The notes under the pieces were generated by a model. That model did no database searches and was not told the DNA's origin. It worked only from the letters and a program-made list of their open reading frames with translations. From SPCO01 sp964579825 (GTDB lineage: Bacteria; Chloroflexota; Limnocylindria; Limnocylindrales; CSP1-4), in contig CAZOHT010000011.1 of NCBI GenBank assembly GCA_964579825.1, forward strand, positions 39,153 through 103,152: a DNA stretch of 64,000 bases, given 5' to 3'. This document shows, in pieces, positions 16,309 through 24,358 of the stretch (position 1 is its first letter; every line of letters begins with the position of its first letter). Made by a program: the position numbers and the translations under genes.

Positions 16309-16404
16309 CGCGAGAGCCTAGCGCACGCGTGCGCGCCCGTCGGCCCGTGCACATCCGCACGGACCGGCAAGCAGCATCCGAGCGGATGCGATTACGCTTC
16401 GCGC

Positions 16405-17343
16405 ATGACCGACTTCGACCCTGGTTACGATGAGCGCTCGCTCCTGCACGAGCTGGAGCCCGAGGCCGGGCGGTTGTACGACCGGCACGCCAGGGTCGCG
16501 GTGGAATGGTTCCCCCACGACTTCATCCCGTATCGGCTCGGCCGCGACTTCGACAAGGAGCCGTGGACCCCGGATCAGCCCCGGCTGACGGGCGTCGCCC
16601 AGACCGCGTTCGAGATCGGGCTGCTGACCGAGGACAACCTGCCGAGCTACCACCGGCTCATCCACGGGATGTTCGGCCGCGGCGATGGCGCGTGGATCAA
16701 CTGGGTCGGGCGCTGGACCGCGGAGGAGGGTCGTCACGCGATCGTGCTCCGCGACTACCTGACGGTCACCCGCAACATCGACCCGATCCTGCTCGAACGG
16801 GGCCGCATGACCCAGCTCCAGCAGGGCTACGACCACGACGCGCCGGACACCCTGCACGGGCTGGCATACGTCGCGTTCCAGGAGCTCGCGACCCGTATCG
16901 CGCACCGGAACACGGGGCGCTACTCGGACGACCCGGTCGCGGACAAGATCATGGTCCGCATCGCCGCCGACGAGAACCTGCACATGGTGTTCTACCGCGA
17001 CATCCTCGCGGCCGCCATCAAGATCGAACCGTCGGCCGCGGTGTGCGCGATCGTCGACGAGGTCCTGGCATTCCAGATGCCGGGGGCCGGGATCCCCAAC
17101 TTCATCCGCAAGGCCGCCCAGATCGCGAAGGCCGGGATCTACGACATCCGGGTCCACCGCGAGGACGTCCTGATGCCGATCATCAAGTACTGGGGCATCT
17201 TCGAGCTTGAGGGCCTCAACGCGGCCGCCGAGGCCGCCCGCAAGCGCCTGGCCGAGCATCTCGAGCAGCTCGATGTCGCCGCGAAGAAGTTCGAAGAGCG
17301 CCTCGCGACCTCGACCATCCCGCGGATCGTCTCCGCCGGCTAG
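16405..17343 (+). CDS. Acyl-[ACP] desaturase (diiron, DesA-like)
   Basis: A 312-residue soluble ferritin-like desaturase that introduces a double bond into ACP-bound fatty acids. The diiron ligands are visible: Glu76 in LLTEDN, E108-x-x-H111 in AEEGRH, Glu160 in FQELATRIAH, and E190-x-x-H193 in DENLH. Length and layout match the DesA proteins of actinobacteria. TACGCT (16393-16398) ends 6 nt before ATG 16405, so the mRNA is probably leaderless. Transcribed alone, divergent from the HipA-like gene. Confidence 0.92.
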   Translation: MTDFDPGYDERSLLHELEPEAGRLYDRHARVAVEWFPHDFIPYRLGRDFDKEPWTPDQPRLTGVAQTAFEIGLLTEDNLPSYHRLIHGMFGRGDGAWINWVGRWTAEEGRHAIVLRDYLTVTRNIDPILLERGRMTQLQQGYDHDAPDTLHGLAYVAFQELATRIAHRNTGRYSDDPVADKIMVRIAADENLHMVFYRDILAAAIKIEPSAAVCAIVDEVLAFQMPGAGIPNFIRKAAQIAKAGIYDIRVHREDVLMPIIKYWGIFELEGLNAAAEAARKRLAEHLEQLDVAAKKFEERLATSTIPRIVSAG

Positions 17344-17362
17344 GTCCGGGTTCCGCGCTCCC

Positions 17363-18208
17363 TCAGCTCGTGGTGGTCGTGCCGCCGTCGCGCAGGAAGC
17401 GCTCGATCTCCTCGATGAGGTCGTCGCCGGCGGGCAGGCGTTCCTCGTCCACCATCGACTCGAGGCGCTCGACATAGGCGCGTGTCGTCGCGTCGCCGGC
17501 GGCCAGCGAATCCAGGTGCGAGCGCAGCTGGCGGGTCTCGTCGGGCAGGTCGCCCTCGGGCAGATCCAGGCCCAGGTGGCGGCCGAGCGCCCGGAGTAGC
17601 TCCAGCGCCGCGCCGGGATACGGCCCGGACACGTAGTGCGGGACCTGGGCGAAGTAGCCGAGTGCGGGGACGCCTGCCCGCGAGACCTCGAGCTCCAGCA
17701 CGGACACGAGCGCGGATGGCACCCGCAGACGCCCGAGTGGCCCGGGCCGGATCCCGCCGCGGAGCAGGCCGGGCTCGCTGGCCGTGCCCAGGATCGGCAC
17801 GGAACGGGTATGGGGCACGGCCGCGGGGATGGCGCCCAGGCTGATCCACTCGACGACGCCCAGCTGGCGGACCAGGTCCACGATGGCGTCCGCGAACTCG
17901 CGCCAGCGGTAGTCGGGTTCGGCGCCGGTCAGGATGAGCAGGTCGCGCTCGCCGACCCGAGTCCCGCGCAGGACCAGCTCCGGCCAGACGATCTCGGTCA
18001 GGCGGCCGTCGAGGATGTCGAGCGTCGGCCGTCGGGCCCGATAGTCGAACAGGCGATCCGCCTCGAAGCGCGCGACGATGCGCGCATCCGTCACCAGGGT
18101 CCCGAGCGCGGTCGTCGCCGCCGACCCTGAATCGACCCAACCATCGAATGCCGCCACGAGGCTGGGGGCGATGAGGTCGTGGGGTTCGTCGAGGCGGTAG
18201 AGACTCAC
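17363..18208 (-). CDS. PAC2 family protein
   Basis: A 281-residue protein of the PAC2 (proteasome assembly chaperone 2-like) family. Family features include PSLVAAFDGWVDSGSAA near the start, DLLILTGAEPDYRW, and GLLRGGIRPG with a later PHYVSGPYP. The C-terminal 90 residues are helical and charged. Bacterial PAC2 proteins are common in proteasome-bearing actinobacteria but their role is unclear. The GTG at 18208 is supported by TATCCT ending 6 nt upstream, another leaderless arrangement. Confidence 0.85.
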   Translation of the reverse strand: MSLYRLDEPHDLIAPSLVAAFDGWVDSGSAATTALGTLVTDARIVARFEADRLFDYRARRPTLDILDGRLTEIVWPELVLRGTRVGERDLLILTGAEPDYRWREFADAIVDLVRQLGVVEWISLGAIPAAVPHTRSVPILGTASEPGLLRGGIRPGPLGRLRVPSALVSVLELEVSRAGVPALGYFAQVPHYVSGPYPGAALELLRALGRHLGLDLPEGDLPDETRQLRSHLDSLAAGDATTRAYVERLESMVDEERLPAGDDLIEEIERFLRDGGTTTTS

Positions 18209-18283
18209 GTCCCAAGGATAGGCGACGGCGGCTACACTCCCCGGACACGCGCGCCACACATCGGCGCGACGAAAGGACGGAAC

Positions 18284-18547
18284 GTGGCGAAGCACTCCAA
18301 GTACGAGAAGGCTCGGCGGACCGCCGAGACCGAGCGCGTCAAGCAGATCGAAGCCGCCTGGATCGGCAGCCTCACGCCGGCTGCGGCCAAGGCCTTCAAC
18401 GAATCCGTCGCGGCCGCCCGCGCTCGCGGGCCCGAGGAGAAGCGACCGGACATGGCTCCGGGGACCGCCCCGCGACCGCCGCGCCCCGGCCACGAGCCGA
18501 AGGCCCCCAAGGAAGAGCGCCCGCGCCGGTCCTCCAACCGCGACTGA
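18284..18547 (+). CDS. Small basic hypothetical protein, 87 residues
   Basis: A short, very polar protein. A Lys/Arg/Glu-rich N-terminal helix (AKHSKYEKARRTAETERVKQ) is followed by a region with Pro, Arg and Lys that is likely disordered. No signal peptide or membrane segment. GTG 18284 has AAAGGA just upstream, and TACACT at 18232-18237 may be its -10. The composition suggests nucleic acid or ribosome contact, but I know no family for it. Confidence 0.6.
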   Translation: MAKHSKYEKARRTAETERVKQIEAAWIGSLTPAAAKAFNESVAAARARGPEEKRPDMAPGTAPRPPRPGHEPKAPKEERPRRSSNRD

Positions 18548-18562
18548 TCCCGCGGGGACAGC

Positions 18563-19165
18563 GTGGCCTCCAACGAGTACCACTACATCACGACGTGGCG
18601 GATCGCCGCCACGCCCGAGGAGATCACGGACGTCCTGTCCGACGCGCCCGACCTCGCCCGCTGGTGGCCATCCGTCTATCTGGCCGTTACGGTCGCTGAG
18701 CCGGGCGATGCCACGGGCGTCGGGCGGGTGGTGTCGCTGTGGACGAAGGGGTTCCTGCCGTACACGCTGCGGTGGCGGTTCAGGATCACCCGCTCCGACC
18801 CGCCGCGCGGGTTCGAGCTCGAGGCGATCGGCGACTTCGACGGTCGCGGGATCTGGCGGCTGACGCCGCTTGCCGGTCCCGACGCGCCGAGCGGTGCCCT
18901 CACCGAGGTCACGTACGACTGGCTGGTCATCGCCCAGAAGGGGATCCTCAAGCGCTTGTCGTTCGCGATGAAGCCGATGTTCGGGGCGAACCACCACTGG
19001 GCGATGCGTCGTGGCGAGGAGAGCCTGAAGCTCGAACTGGCGCGCCGCCATGCGGCCGCCGACCCGACCATCCGGGACGTGCTGCCACAGCCACCCGGTC
19101 CGACATTCCCGCACAGCATCGGGTGGATCCGCCGGCGCGGTGCGGGTCCGACGGGACCGGGATGA
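18563..19165 (+). CDS. SRPBCC (START/Bet v 1-like) family protein
   Basis: A 200-residue protein of the SRPBCC fold, which binds hydrophobic ligands. The start YHYITTWRIAATPEEITDVLSD is the usual first strand and helix, DLARWWPSVY is the conserved Trp motif, and the last long helix carries WAMRRGEESLKLEL. Similar proteins are annotated as polyketide cyclase/dehydrase. The GTG start lies 15 nt after the previous stop. Its stop overlaps the next ATG (19162-19165), so it forms an operon with the PPOX-type oxidoreductase. Confidence 0.82.
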   Translation: MASNEYHYITTWRIAATPEEITDVLSDAPDLARWWPSVYLAVTVAEPGDATGVGRVVSLWTKGFLPYTLRWRFRITRSDPPRGFELEAIGDFDGRGIWRLTPLAGPDAPSGALTEVTYDWLVIAQKGILKRLSFAMKPMFGANHHWAMRRGEESLKLELARRHAAADPTIRDVLPQPPGPTFPHSIGWIRRRGAGPTGPG

Positions 19166-19587
19166 GCCGGATCACCGGTATGACCGAGCCGATCCGTCGG
19201 TTCATCGCGACGGGTCCGATCGCGCACGTCGTCACGCTTGACGCGGATGGCGGACCGCAGGTCTCGCTGGCGTGGGTCGGCATCGAGGGCGACGAGATCG
19301 TCATCGGGACGCTCAACGACCAGGCCAAGCTGCGCAACCTGCGTCGGGATCCGCGGATCGCCGTGTCGTTCCAGGCGCCCGGGCGGAACGCGTACGACCT
19401 CGACAACTACCTCGTCCTGCGCGGGACCGCGCGTGTGACGGAGGGTGGGGCCGCGCAGCTCCTGCACGACCTGGCCCAGATCTACATCGGGCCCGGGACA
19501 CGCTTCCCGCCGATGCCCGATCCGCCACCCGGCTTCGTCATCCGGGTCACGGTCGCGAAGGTGGCCGGCAACGGCGACTGGGGCTAG
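19162..19587 (+). CDS. PPOX-class F420-dependent oxidoreductase
   Basis: A 141-residue split-barrel flavin/deazaflavin-binding protein. Typical features are IRRFIATGPIAHVVTLDADG, PQVSLAWVGIEGDEIVIGT and LRRDPRIAVSFQAPG (short parts of the conserved half barrel), plus VLRGTARVTEGGAAQLL. The small size and this pattern fit the F420-dependent subgroup. Translationally coupled to the SRPBCC gene, suggesting a shared small-molecule pathway. Confidence 0.82.
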   Translation: MSRITGMTEPIRRFIATGPIAHVVTLDADGGPQVSLAWVGIEGDEIVIGTLNDQAKLRNLRRDPRIAVSFQAPGRNAYDLDNYLVLRGTARVTEGGAAQLLHDLAQIYIGPGTRFPPMPDPPPGFVIRVTVAKVAGNGDWG

Positions 19588-19753
19588 CCGGGCCGCGCTG
19601 ACCCGGAGCGGACGGCGAAGATCGAACGTCGCACGACCCGGTGGCAGTCATACAGGTCGACACCGGTCGACCGACCGGCGCACAGGTCGGCCGGCGCATC
19701 GAGGGTCACGACGATCACGCCGAGCCCGTCAAGCTCACGTCAGGAGGGGAGCC

Positions 19754-20533
19754 GTGCACAGGCGAGCGTCAAGCGTGGTTCGGATCGCAGCGCCCATCGT
19801 CGGTCTGGCCATCGTCACCGCAGGGTGCGCCGCGACGCCACCGGGATCCGGGTCGAGCGCCGGGACGACTCCAGCGAGCGTCACCCCGAGTGCCGCGATC
19901 GCGACACCGGTCCCGAGTGGGGTGCCCGACCCGTTGCCCATCTCACAGGCCGCATTGACGCCAGGCTCATACCTCATCGACATGGACAACGTCACGGCGG
20001 GATCAGGCGTCCCGGACGCCATGATCACCGTGCCCGACGGCTGGTCGAGCATCGACGGCTGGGGCGTCAACCTGGGCGGCGAGGATGAGGCTGAGTGGGC
20101 CGGGATCACCTTCTGGTCGGTCGATGAGGTCTACGCGCACCCGTGCCAGTGGGACGTTCCGTTGCTGGATCCCGCTCCCACGGTCGACGGTCTGGCTTCG
20201 GCCCTCGCCGCGGTGCCCCTGCGCGAGGCGACGACTCCGGTCGACGTCACCCTGGACGGCTACCGCGGCAAGCGGCTCGACTGGTCGGTCCCGGCCGACA
20301 TGGACTTCTCCACGTGCGATGCGGACAGCGAAGGCACGGGCTTCTTCAGCTGGACCGGATCAGGCGCGGCCAGCCTCCGGTATCAGCAGGGCCCGGGTCA
20401 GGTGGATCGGCTCTGGATCCTGGATGTCGGCGGCACCCGTCTGGTCATCGATGCCATGTCCATGCCGGGCACCAGCGATGCCACCATCGCCGAGATGGTC
20501 GGGATCGTGGAATCCATCGACTTCCAGCCGTAG
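19754..20533 (+). CDS. Putative lipoprotein of unknown function
   Basis: A 259-residue exported protein. The lipobox is IVTAGC near residue 23, after a basic start and hydrophobic core. A Thr/Ser/Pro/Ala linker (about 25-55) leads to a mature domain with ALTPGSYLIDMDNVT, MITVPDGWSSIDGWGV and LDGYRGKRLDWSVPADMDF. This layout recurs in lipoproteins of related organisms, but I know no function. GTG 19754 is chosen since AGGAGG (19742-19747) lies 6 nt upstream. A 7-bp dyad, GGTCGAC/GTCGACC (19655-19672), lies about 80 nt before the start. Confidence 0.72.
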   Translation: MHRRASSVVRIAAPIVGLAIVTAGCAATPPGSGSSAGTTPASVTPSAAIATPVPSGVPDPLPISQAALTPGSYLIDMDNVTAGSGVPDAMITVPDGWSSIDGWGVNLGGEDEAEWAGITFWSVDEVYAHPCQWDVPLLDPAPTVDGLASALAAVPLREATTPVDVTLDGYRGKRLDWSVPADMDFSTCDADSEGTGFFSWTGSGAASLRYQQGPGQVDRLWILDVGGTRLVIDAMSMPGTSDATIAEMVGIVESIDFQP

Positions 20534-20601
20534 GCCTACCAGCCCCGAGAATCGATCGACCCGGGTCGACTGACGACCCGGGTCGGGATCACGCTGGTTC
20601 G

Positions 20602-20622
20602 GTGGGCTGACGGTCAGCCCAC
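20602..20622. terminator. Bidirectional hairpin terminator
   Basis: Perfect 9-bp stem GTGGGCTGA (20602-20610) and TCAGCCCAC (20614-20622) with a 3-nt loop, between the convergent ends of the lipoprotein gene and the zinc-ribbon gene. No U tract, as is common in GC-rich genomes. Confidence 0.6.
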
Positions 20623-20638
20623 GCCGAGAGGATGAAGG

Positions 20639-21004
20639 TCAGCCGCGCTGGCTGCGGAAGCAGTCGGAGCAGTAGACCGGCTTGCCGCTGGTCGGGCGGA
20701 ACGGGACCTGGGCTTCTTTGCCGCAGGACGAGCAGGTCGCGGAGAACATCTCGCGCGGGGCGCGCTCGCCGCCGTAGCTGCTGCCGCCGTAGCTGCCGGC
20801 ACCGCTGGAATATCCACCGGAGCTGTAGCCACCCGAGCTATAGCCGCCGCCGTCCGCATTGCGGGCGGCCTTGCGGCTGGCCCGGCAGGACGCGCATCGG
20901 CGAGGCTCCGTGAAGCCACGCTGAGCGTAGAAGTCCTGCTCGGAAGCGGTGAAGACGAACTCCTGCCCACAGTCCGAACAGGTCAGATTCTTGTCGTTGT
21001 ACAC
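20639..21004 (-). CDS. Zinc-ribbon protein with Gly/Tyr/Ser-rich linker
   Basis: A 121-residue protein with three CxxC-type knuckles: CSDC at 9-12, CASC near 38, and a C-terminal ribbon with CSSC and CSDC. Between the two zinc parts lies a low-complexity linker with three copies of SSGGY followed by GSYGGSSYGG. This linker resembles Gly/Tyr-rich tails of RNA-binding proteins. It is a known type of conserved small zinc-ribbon protein of unknown role. The start is GTG at 21004; its Shine-Dalgarno AGGAG is 11 nt upstream and can be masked by the leader hairpin at 21015-21072. Confidence 0.78.
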   Translation of the reverse strand: MYNDKNLTCSDCGQEFVFTASEQDFYAQRGFTEPRRCASCRASRKAARNADGGGYSSGGYSSGGYSSGAGSYGGSSYGGERAPREMFSATCSSCGKEAQVPFRPTSGKPVYCSDCFRSQRG

Positions 21005-21014
21005 GAAAACGAAA

Positions 21015-21072
21015 ACTCCTCTCGATAGCCGGCGCGATCCCTTCGGGTTCTCGCGTCAGTCGTGAGAGGAGT
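21015..21072 (-). promoter_or_regulatory. Leader hairpin that sequesters the Shine-Dalgarno
   Basis: On the minus-strand RNA, ACTCCTCTC (21072-21064) is fully complementary to GAGAGGAGT (21023-21015), which contains the AGGAG ribosome binding site of the zinc-ribbon gene. Between them sits a nested hairpin: CGCGA with TCGCG (21033-21055) around CCC/GGG. The closed form would block translation. It could be an RNA thermometer or a cold-responsive or protein-bound switch. Confidence 0.5.
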
Positions 21073-21239
21073 CCGAGTTGCGTCGAGCTACGTTGTTCAT
21101 GTCCACGGACTCGTTTCCGTGGATCGGTGCGAAGGATACGCCCTCGCTCGCGATCTGCATAGCCCCTCGTTGCGATGAGGTTGCGGAGCGGCCGGACCCA
21201 TCGCCCGCCCGCTCCGCGGGATCGTGTCGTTCGGTGCCG

Positions 21240-21797
21240 CTAGCGGCGCCACACCGCGAACGGGTTCTGCAGCGGGTGCTTGCCATCGTGGCCGATCCAG
21301 ATGCGGCCGACCGGCAGCTTGACCCCGTTCATCGCGCCGCTGAACACGAGCTTCTTGGCGCAGGCGGTCTTGAAGTCGAAGCCGTCGAGGTAGCCGTAGT
21401 TCGCGAACCGGTAGGTCAGCACGAGCTTGTCGGCGCTGAGCGTCAGCGAGTCGCTGGCCTCGAGCCGGTATGGCGTCACCGTGATCGGCGTGGTCGAGTA
21501 GATCCGGCCCGTGAAGATCACCTTGGCGGCACCCCCATGGGTGGCGCGCAGGTGCCAGCCGGTCGAGTTGTGCCAGATGTAGTTCCCGGCGCGGCCGCCC
21601 GCCTTGAGCATGGTCGGCATGCCCTGGACGGTCGCGGGCCAGCGCGTCTCGTTGCACGCCGTGGACGTCGTCGTGGTGGCCGCGGTGGTGGTCGCGGGGC
21701 CCGCCGCGAACATGGCGGCTGGGACGACCAGGCTGGCGCTCATGGCGCTGATCGTGAGCAGGCCCGTGAGGCCCAGGCGTCGGATGCGGTACCGCAA
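21240..21797 (-). CDS. Secreted hypothetical protein, TTG start
   Basis: A 185-residue exported protein. The start RYRIRRLGLTGLLTISAMSA and the Ala-rich region to about residue 32 form a signal peptide. A Thr/Ala-rich spacer is followed by a beta-rich domain (about 45-185) with two or three Cys that could form a disulphide (STACNET and TACAKK). No family recognised. TTG 21797 is chosen because AAGGAG lies 6 nt upstream and it gives the basic n-region directly. Confidence 0.65.
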   Translation of the reverse strand: MRYRIRRLGLTGLLTISAMSASLVVPAAMFAAGPATTTAATTTTSTACNETRWPATVQGMPTMLKAGGRAGNYIWHNSTGWHLRATHGGAAKVIFTGRIYSTTPITVTPYRLEASDSLTLSADKLVLTYRFANYGYLDGFDFKTACAKKLVFSGAMNGVKLPVGRIWIGHDGKHPLQNPFAVWRR

Positions 21798-21923
21798 ATC
21801 GAGCTCCTTCCTGCCGGAACCCCGCGGTGAGCACGGGGACGGTCTAGGGGTTGACTCGCGCAGCGTGCCGCAGCGGCCGTGAAGAAGGGATGAAGGCGAC
21901 CCGAACGGCGTTCGTGGCGCGGG

Positions 21924-22727
21924 TCACGTCACGGGTCGCTGCAGCTCCGTCACGAAGTCGGCGTCGTGCTCGACGAGATACTCCGGCGCCAGGCGCAGGT
22001 CGGCCTCGGCGCCGAACTGCAGGTACAGGATCCGGAGCGGGCCGGCCACCGTCAGGCCGGCGGCGGCGATCCAGTCGTCGAGGGCGAGGCGGGCGGGCTC
22101 GAGCGCCTCATACGACCCGCGCACCAGGATCGTCGCGGCGCGCACGCGCGGGAGGCGTCGGCTCGCGATCGACGCCGTGGGCTCCAGTCGACCATGGATC
22201 GGGACGAACACCTCCGTCCGCGACCGGCCGCTCGCCGACGCATCGGCGATGGCGCCCGGTGGCCTGGCCCGTCGGCGGCCGGCGTCCCGGACGTACGCCT
22301 CGAGCTCGTAGAACGCGCGCCCGACGTCGCCATCGCGGACGTCCATCGCTGCGACCAGCTCGCTCTCGATGGCCCGTACGACCACATCCGGGTGCCCGGC
22401 CGCGCCGGCCATCGCCACGTCGATGTCCAAGGCGGCGAGACGACGGTCGACCTCGCGCCGCTCCGCTTCGAGCGCCACGCGGCGCGCCTCCAGGATGACC
22501 GCCAGGTCCGCCCCGCCCGACATGATGCGTCGGATCTCGGCCAGCCCGACGCCAAGGTCGCGCAACGCCACGATCCGGCGGATCTCCGGCAGCTGGGCAG
22601 GGGAGTAGCTGCGGTACCCGGTCAGCTCGTCCACCCACACGGGACGGAAGATCCCGAGGCGGTCGTAGTCGCGCAGCATCTTGGGCGACACGCCACTCAG
22701 GCTGGCGAATCGGGCGATCCGGAACAC
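21924..22727 (-). CDS. MerR family transcriptional regulator
   Basis: A 267-residue activator/repressor. The winged helix is at the very N-terminus: FRIARFASLSGVSPKMLRDYDRLGIFRP (read here as RFASLSGVSPKMLRDYD plus LGIFRP), then YRSYSPAQLPEIRRIVALRDLG, then a dimerisation coil with ARRVALEAERREVDRRLAAL. The last 150 residues form a GyrI-like ligand-binding domain, as in BmrR-type drug sensors (TEVFVPIHGRLEP and APEYLVEHDADF). Start GTG 22727. Likely acts on the operator at 22741-22760 shared with the divergent LLM gene. Confidence 0.88.
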   Translation of the reverse strand: MFRIARFASLSGVSPKMLRDYDRLGIFRPVWVDELTGYRSYSPAQLPEIRRIVALRDLGVGLAEIRRIMSGGADLAVILEARRVALEAERREVDRRLAALDIDVAMAGAAGHPDVVVRAIESELVAAMDVRDGDVGRAFYELEAYVRDAGRRRARPPGAIADASASGRSRTEVFVPIHGRLEPTASIASRRLPRVRAATILVRGSYEALEPARLALDDWIAAAGLTVAGPLRILYLQFGAEADLRLAPEYLVEHDADFVTELQRPVT

Positions 22728-22740
22728 GGCGCGATGATAC

Positions 22741-22760
22741 CCCTTGACCTTGACCAAGGG
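22741..22760. promoter_or_regulatory. MerR-type operator between MerR and LLM genes
   Basis: Perfect inverted repeat CCCTTG (22741-22746) and CAAGGG (22755-22760) with 8 nt between. TTGACC within it could serve as the -35 of the plus-strand gene, with a spacer of about 19 nt to GAGGAT. Long spacers with a central dyad are typical of MerR-activated promoters. Confidence 0.65.
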
Positions 22761-22804
22761 TGAAGGTCGAGGATGGCACGGACCGTCCACACCAGGAGGA
22801 ACCC

Positions 22805-23623
22805 GTGCGCCCGATCCGCATCGCCGCCCAGCTCCACCCCCAGCACGGGGACTACCCGGCGATGCGCCGCGCCGTCCTCCAGGCGGAGGCGATGGGGTAC
22901 GACATCGCGTACGTCTGGGACCACTTCTATCCGCTCTACGGCGATCCGGACGGGGCCCACCTCGAGTGCTGGACGATCCTCGCCGCGTGGGCCGAGGCGA
23001 CGACGACCATCGAACTCGGCCCACTCGTCAGCTGCACGTCCTACCGCAACCCGCACCTGCTGGCCGACATGGCCCGGACGGTCGATCGCATCGGGGGCGG
23101 CCGGACGATCCTGGGCCTCGGGGCCGGCTGGAAGGAGCGCGACTACACGGAGTACGGCTTCGACTTCGGGACCCGCGGCAGCCGCATCGACCACCTCGAA
23201 CGATCCATCGAGGCGATCAGGACCAGGCTCGCCGCCTTGAACCCTGGCCCGGTCCGCCAGTTGCCGATCCTCATCGGGGGGACCGGCAAGCGACGCACGC
23301 TGCGGCTCGTGGCCGAACAGGCGGACGGCTGGCACGCGATGTTCCCGGATCGGCCCGACGAGGTGCGTCCGAGCGTCGACGCCCTGCTGGGGTGGTGCGA
23401 GGCCGTGGGTCGCGACCCGGCCGCCATCGAGTGGGGTGTCGGCGTGGAACCCGACGATCTCGACCGGTTCGTCGACGAGGATGCGGAGGCCTACATCGCG
23501 ATGGGGTTCAGCCAGTTCACGCTGGGGTTCGACGGGCCGGCCTGGAACGTGGAGGCCGGCGCCCGATTCCTCGAGTGGCGCAACGAGCGAAACCGCCAGG
23601 CGACTGCGCTGGCGACCGGCTGA
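22805..23623 (+). CDS. LLM class F420-dependent oxidoreductase
   Basis: A 272-residue luciferase-like monooxygenase family enzyme that probably uses coenzyme F420. Key parts are RIAAQLHPQHGDYPAM, AYVWDHFYPLYGDPDG (the DHF motif of this class), LGLGAGWKERDYTEYG and LPILIGGTGKRRTLRLVA. The GTG at 22805 has AGGAGG 7-8 nt upstream; an earlier ATG adds only non-conserved residues. Its promoter region holds a MerR-type dyad shared with the divergent regulator, so it is probably induced by that protein's ligand, perhaps as a detoxifying reductase. Confidence 0.88.
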   Translation: MRPIRIAAQLHPQHGDYPAMRRAVLQAEAMGYDIAYVWDHFYPLYGDPDGAHLECWTILAAWAEATTTIELGPLVSCTSYRNPHLLADMARTVDRIGGGRTILGLGAGWKERDYTEYGFDFGTRGSRIDHLERSIEAIRTRLAALNPGPVRQLPILIGGTGKRRTLRLVAEQADGWHAMFPDRPDEVRPSVDALLGWCEAVGRDPAAIEWGVGVEPDDLDRFVDEDAEAYIAMGFSQFTLGFDGPAWNVEAGARFLEWRNERNRQATALATG

Positions 23624-23666
23624 CGATCAGGGCCAGGCCGGCGTGCGCCACGTCCAGCGCTTGTCG

Positions 23667-24146
23667 TCAGTCACGGTCCGCTTCGTACGCCGCGAAGCGG
23701 GCCACGTCCGCCGGATCCGGCGGCCCGGCATACCACTCGTGGAACTCGGAGCAGCGCCCGTCCGCGCCGAAGCGAAGCACCCAGACGTTGTCGTAGACGA
23801 CCTGCGTCGTGCCTGTCGCCGGGTCGAAGAAGCGCGTCCGCCCGTGGGTCACCACGATGTCGCCATCGATGGCGATCGGCTCGTAGTGGGCGTCGTAGCC
23901 GCCCGGCTCGTCCAGGTGCTGCTCGGCAAGCCATTCCGCGGTGATCGCGTCGCGGCCGCGGGCTCGCACGCCGAACGGGTAGACCCAGACGCAGTCCTCG
24001 GTCCACAGGTCCCCGATGGCCGCCGCATCGAACGACTGCCAGGCCCGGACGTAGGCATCCAGCCACGTCTGGACGGCCTCGCGCGTCGGCGTGATCGCGT
24101 CCGGATCCGGCGCGTGCCAGGCGGGGAGGGGAGGTCGGGTCGACAT
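23667..24146 (-). CDS. NTF2-like/SnoaL-like domain protein
   Basis: A 159-residue protein of the NTF2-like cone fold. TREAVQTWLDAYVRAWQSFD is the first helix, AIGDLWTEDCVWVYPFG the conserved next part, and VVYDNVWVLRFGADGRCSEFHEWY the last strands. Such proteins may be small enzymes (hydratases or isomerases) or ligand binders. I choose ATG 24146 over the in-frame GTG 24152, as TAGGCT ends 6 nt before that ATG, matching other leaderless genes here. Confidence 0.8.
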   Translation of the reverse strand: MSTRPPLPAWHAPDPDAITPTREAVQTWLDAYVRAWQSFDAAAIGDLWTEDCVWVYPFGVRARGRDAITAEWLAEQHLDEPGGYDAHYEPIAIDGDIVVTHGRTRFFDPATGTTQVVYDNVWVLRFGADGRCSEFHEWYAGPPDPADVARFAAYEADRD

Positions 24147-24199
24147 CGCCACAGCCTACGCGGCCGGATGTCGTCGGCGTCGCCCGAACGGACGCGAAA

Positions 24200-24229
24200 C
24201 GGCCGCCGGACGGGGGAGTCCGACGGCCG
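24200..24229 (-). terminator. Terminator of the riboswitch/small-peptide transcript
   Basis: Hairpin with 11 of 12 pairs (24200-24211 with 24218-24229) and a 6-nt loop, located 7 nt after the stop of the 35-residue gene. The minus strand continues with TTT, a short U tract. It ends the transcript before the NTF2-like gene. Confidence 0.7.
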
Positions 24230-24236
24230 CGGCGTC

Positions 24237-24344
24237 TCAGATGTGGAGGCTGGCTGCCGCTCCGATGAACACGGCCAGCACCGCACCGAGGTTGAGGGCC
24301 CCGAGCGCGACGTTCCGCGCTCGAGTGGAGACCCGGACCGACAT
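24237..24344 (-). CDS. 35-residue single-pass membrane peptide
   Basis: A very short gene with a strong ribosome binding site (AGGAGGT, 6 nt before the ATG at 24344) and a stop at 24239-24237. The peptide starts with a basic part (SVRVSTRARN) and continues with one hydrophobic stretch of about 20 residues (VALGALNLGAVLAVFIGAAA), ending SLHI. This is a typical single transmembrane helix with the N-terminus inside. It lies directly after a c-di-GMP-I aptamer and before a strong terminator, so it is the only gene of that transcript. No known family; a regulatory or membrane-partner peptide is plausible. Confidence 0.75.
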   Translation of the reverse strand: MSVRVSTRARNVALGALNLGAVLAVFIGAAASLHI

Positions 24345-24358
24345 CGGTCCACCTCCTG

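Noticed and set aside
19655..19672. Dyad GGTCGAC/GTCGACC as a regulator site
   Set aside because: It is a perfect 7-bp dyad upstream of a lipoprotein gene, but GTCGAC is common by chance in this composition and no regulator is adjacent.
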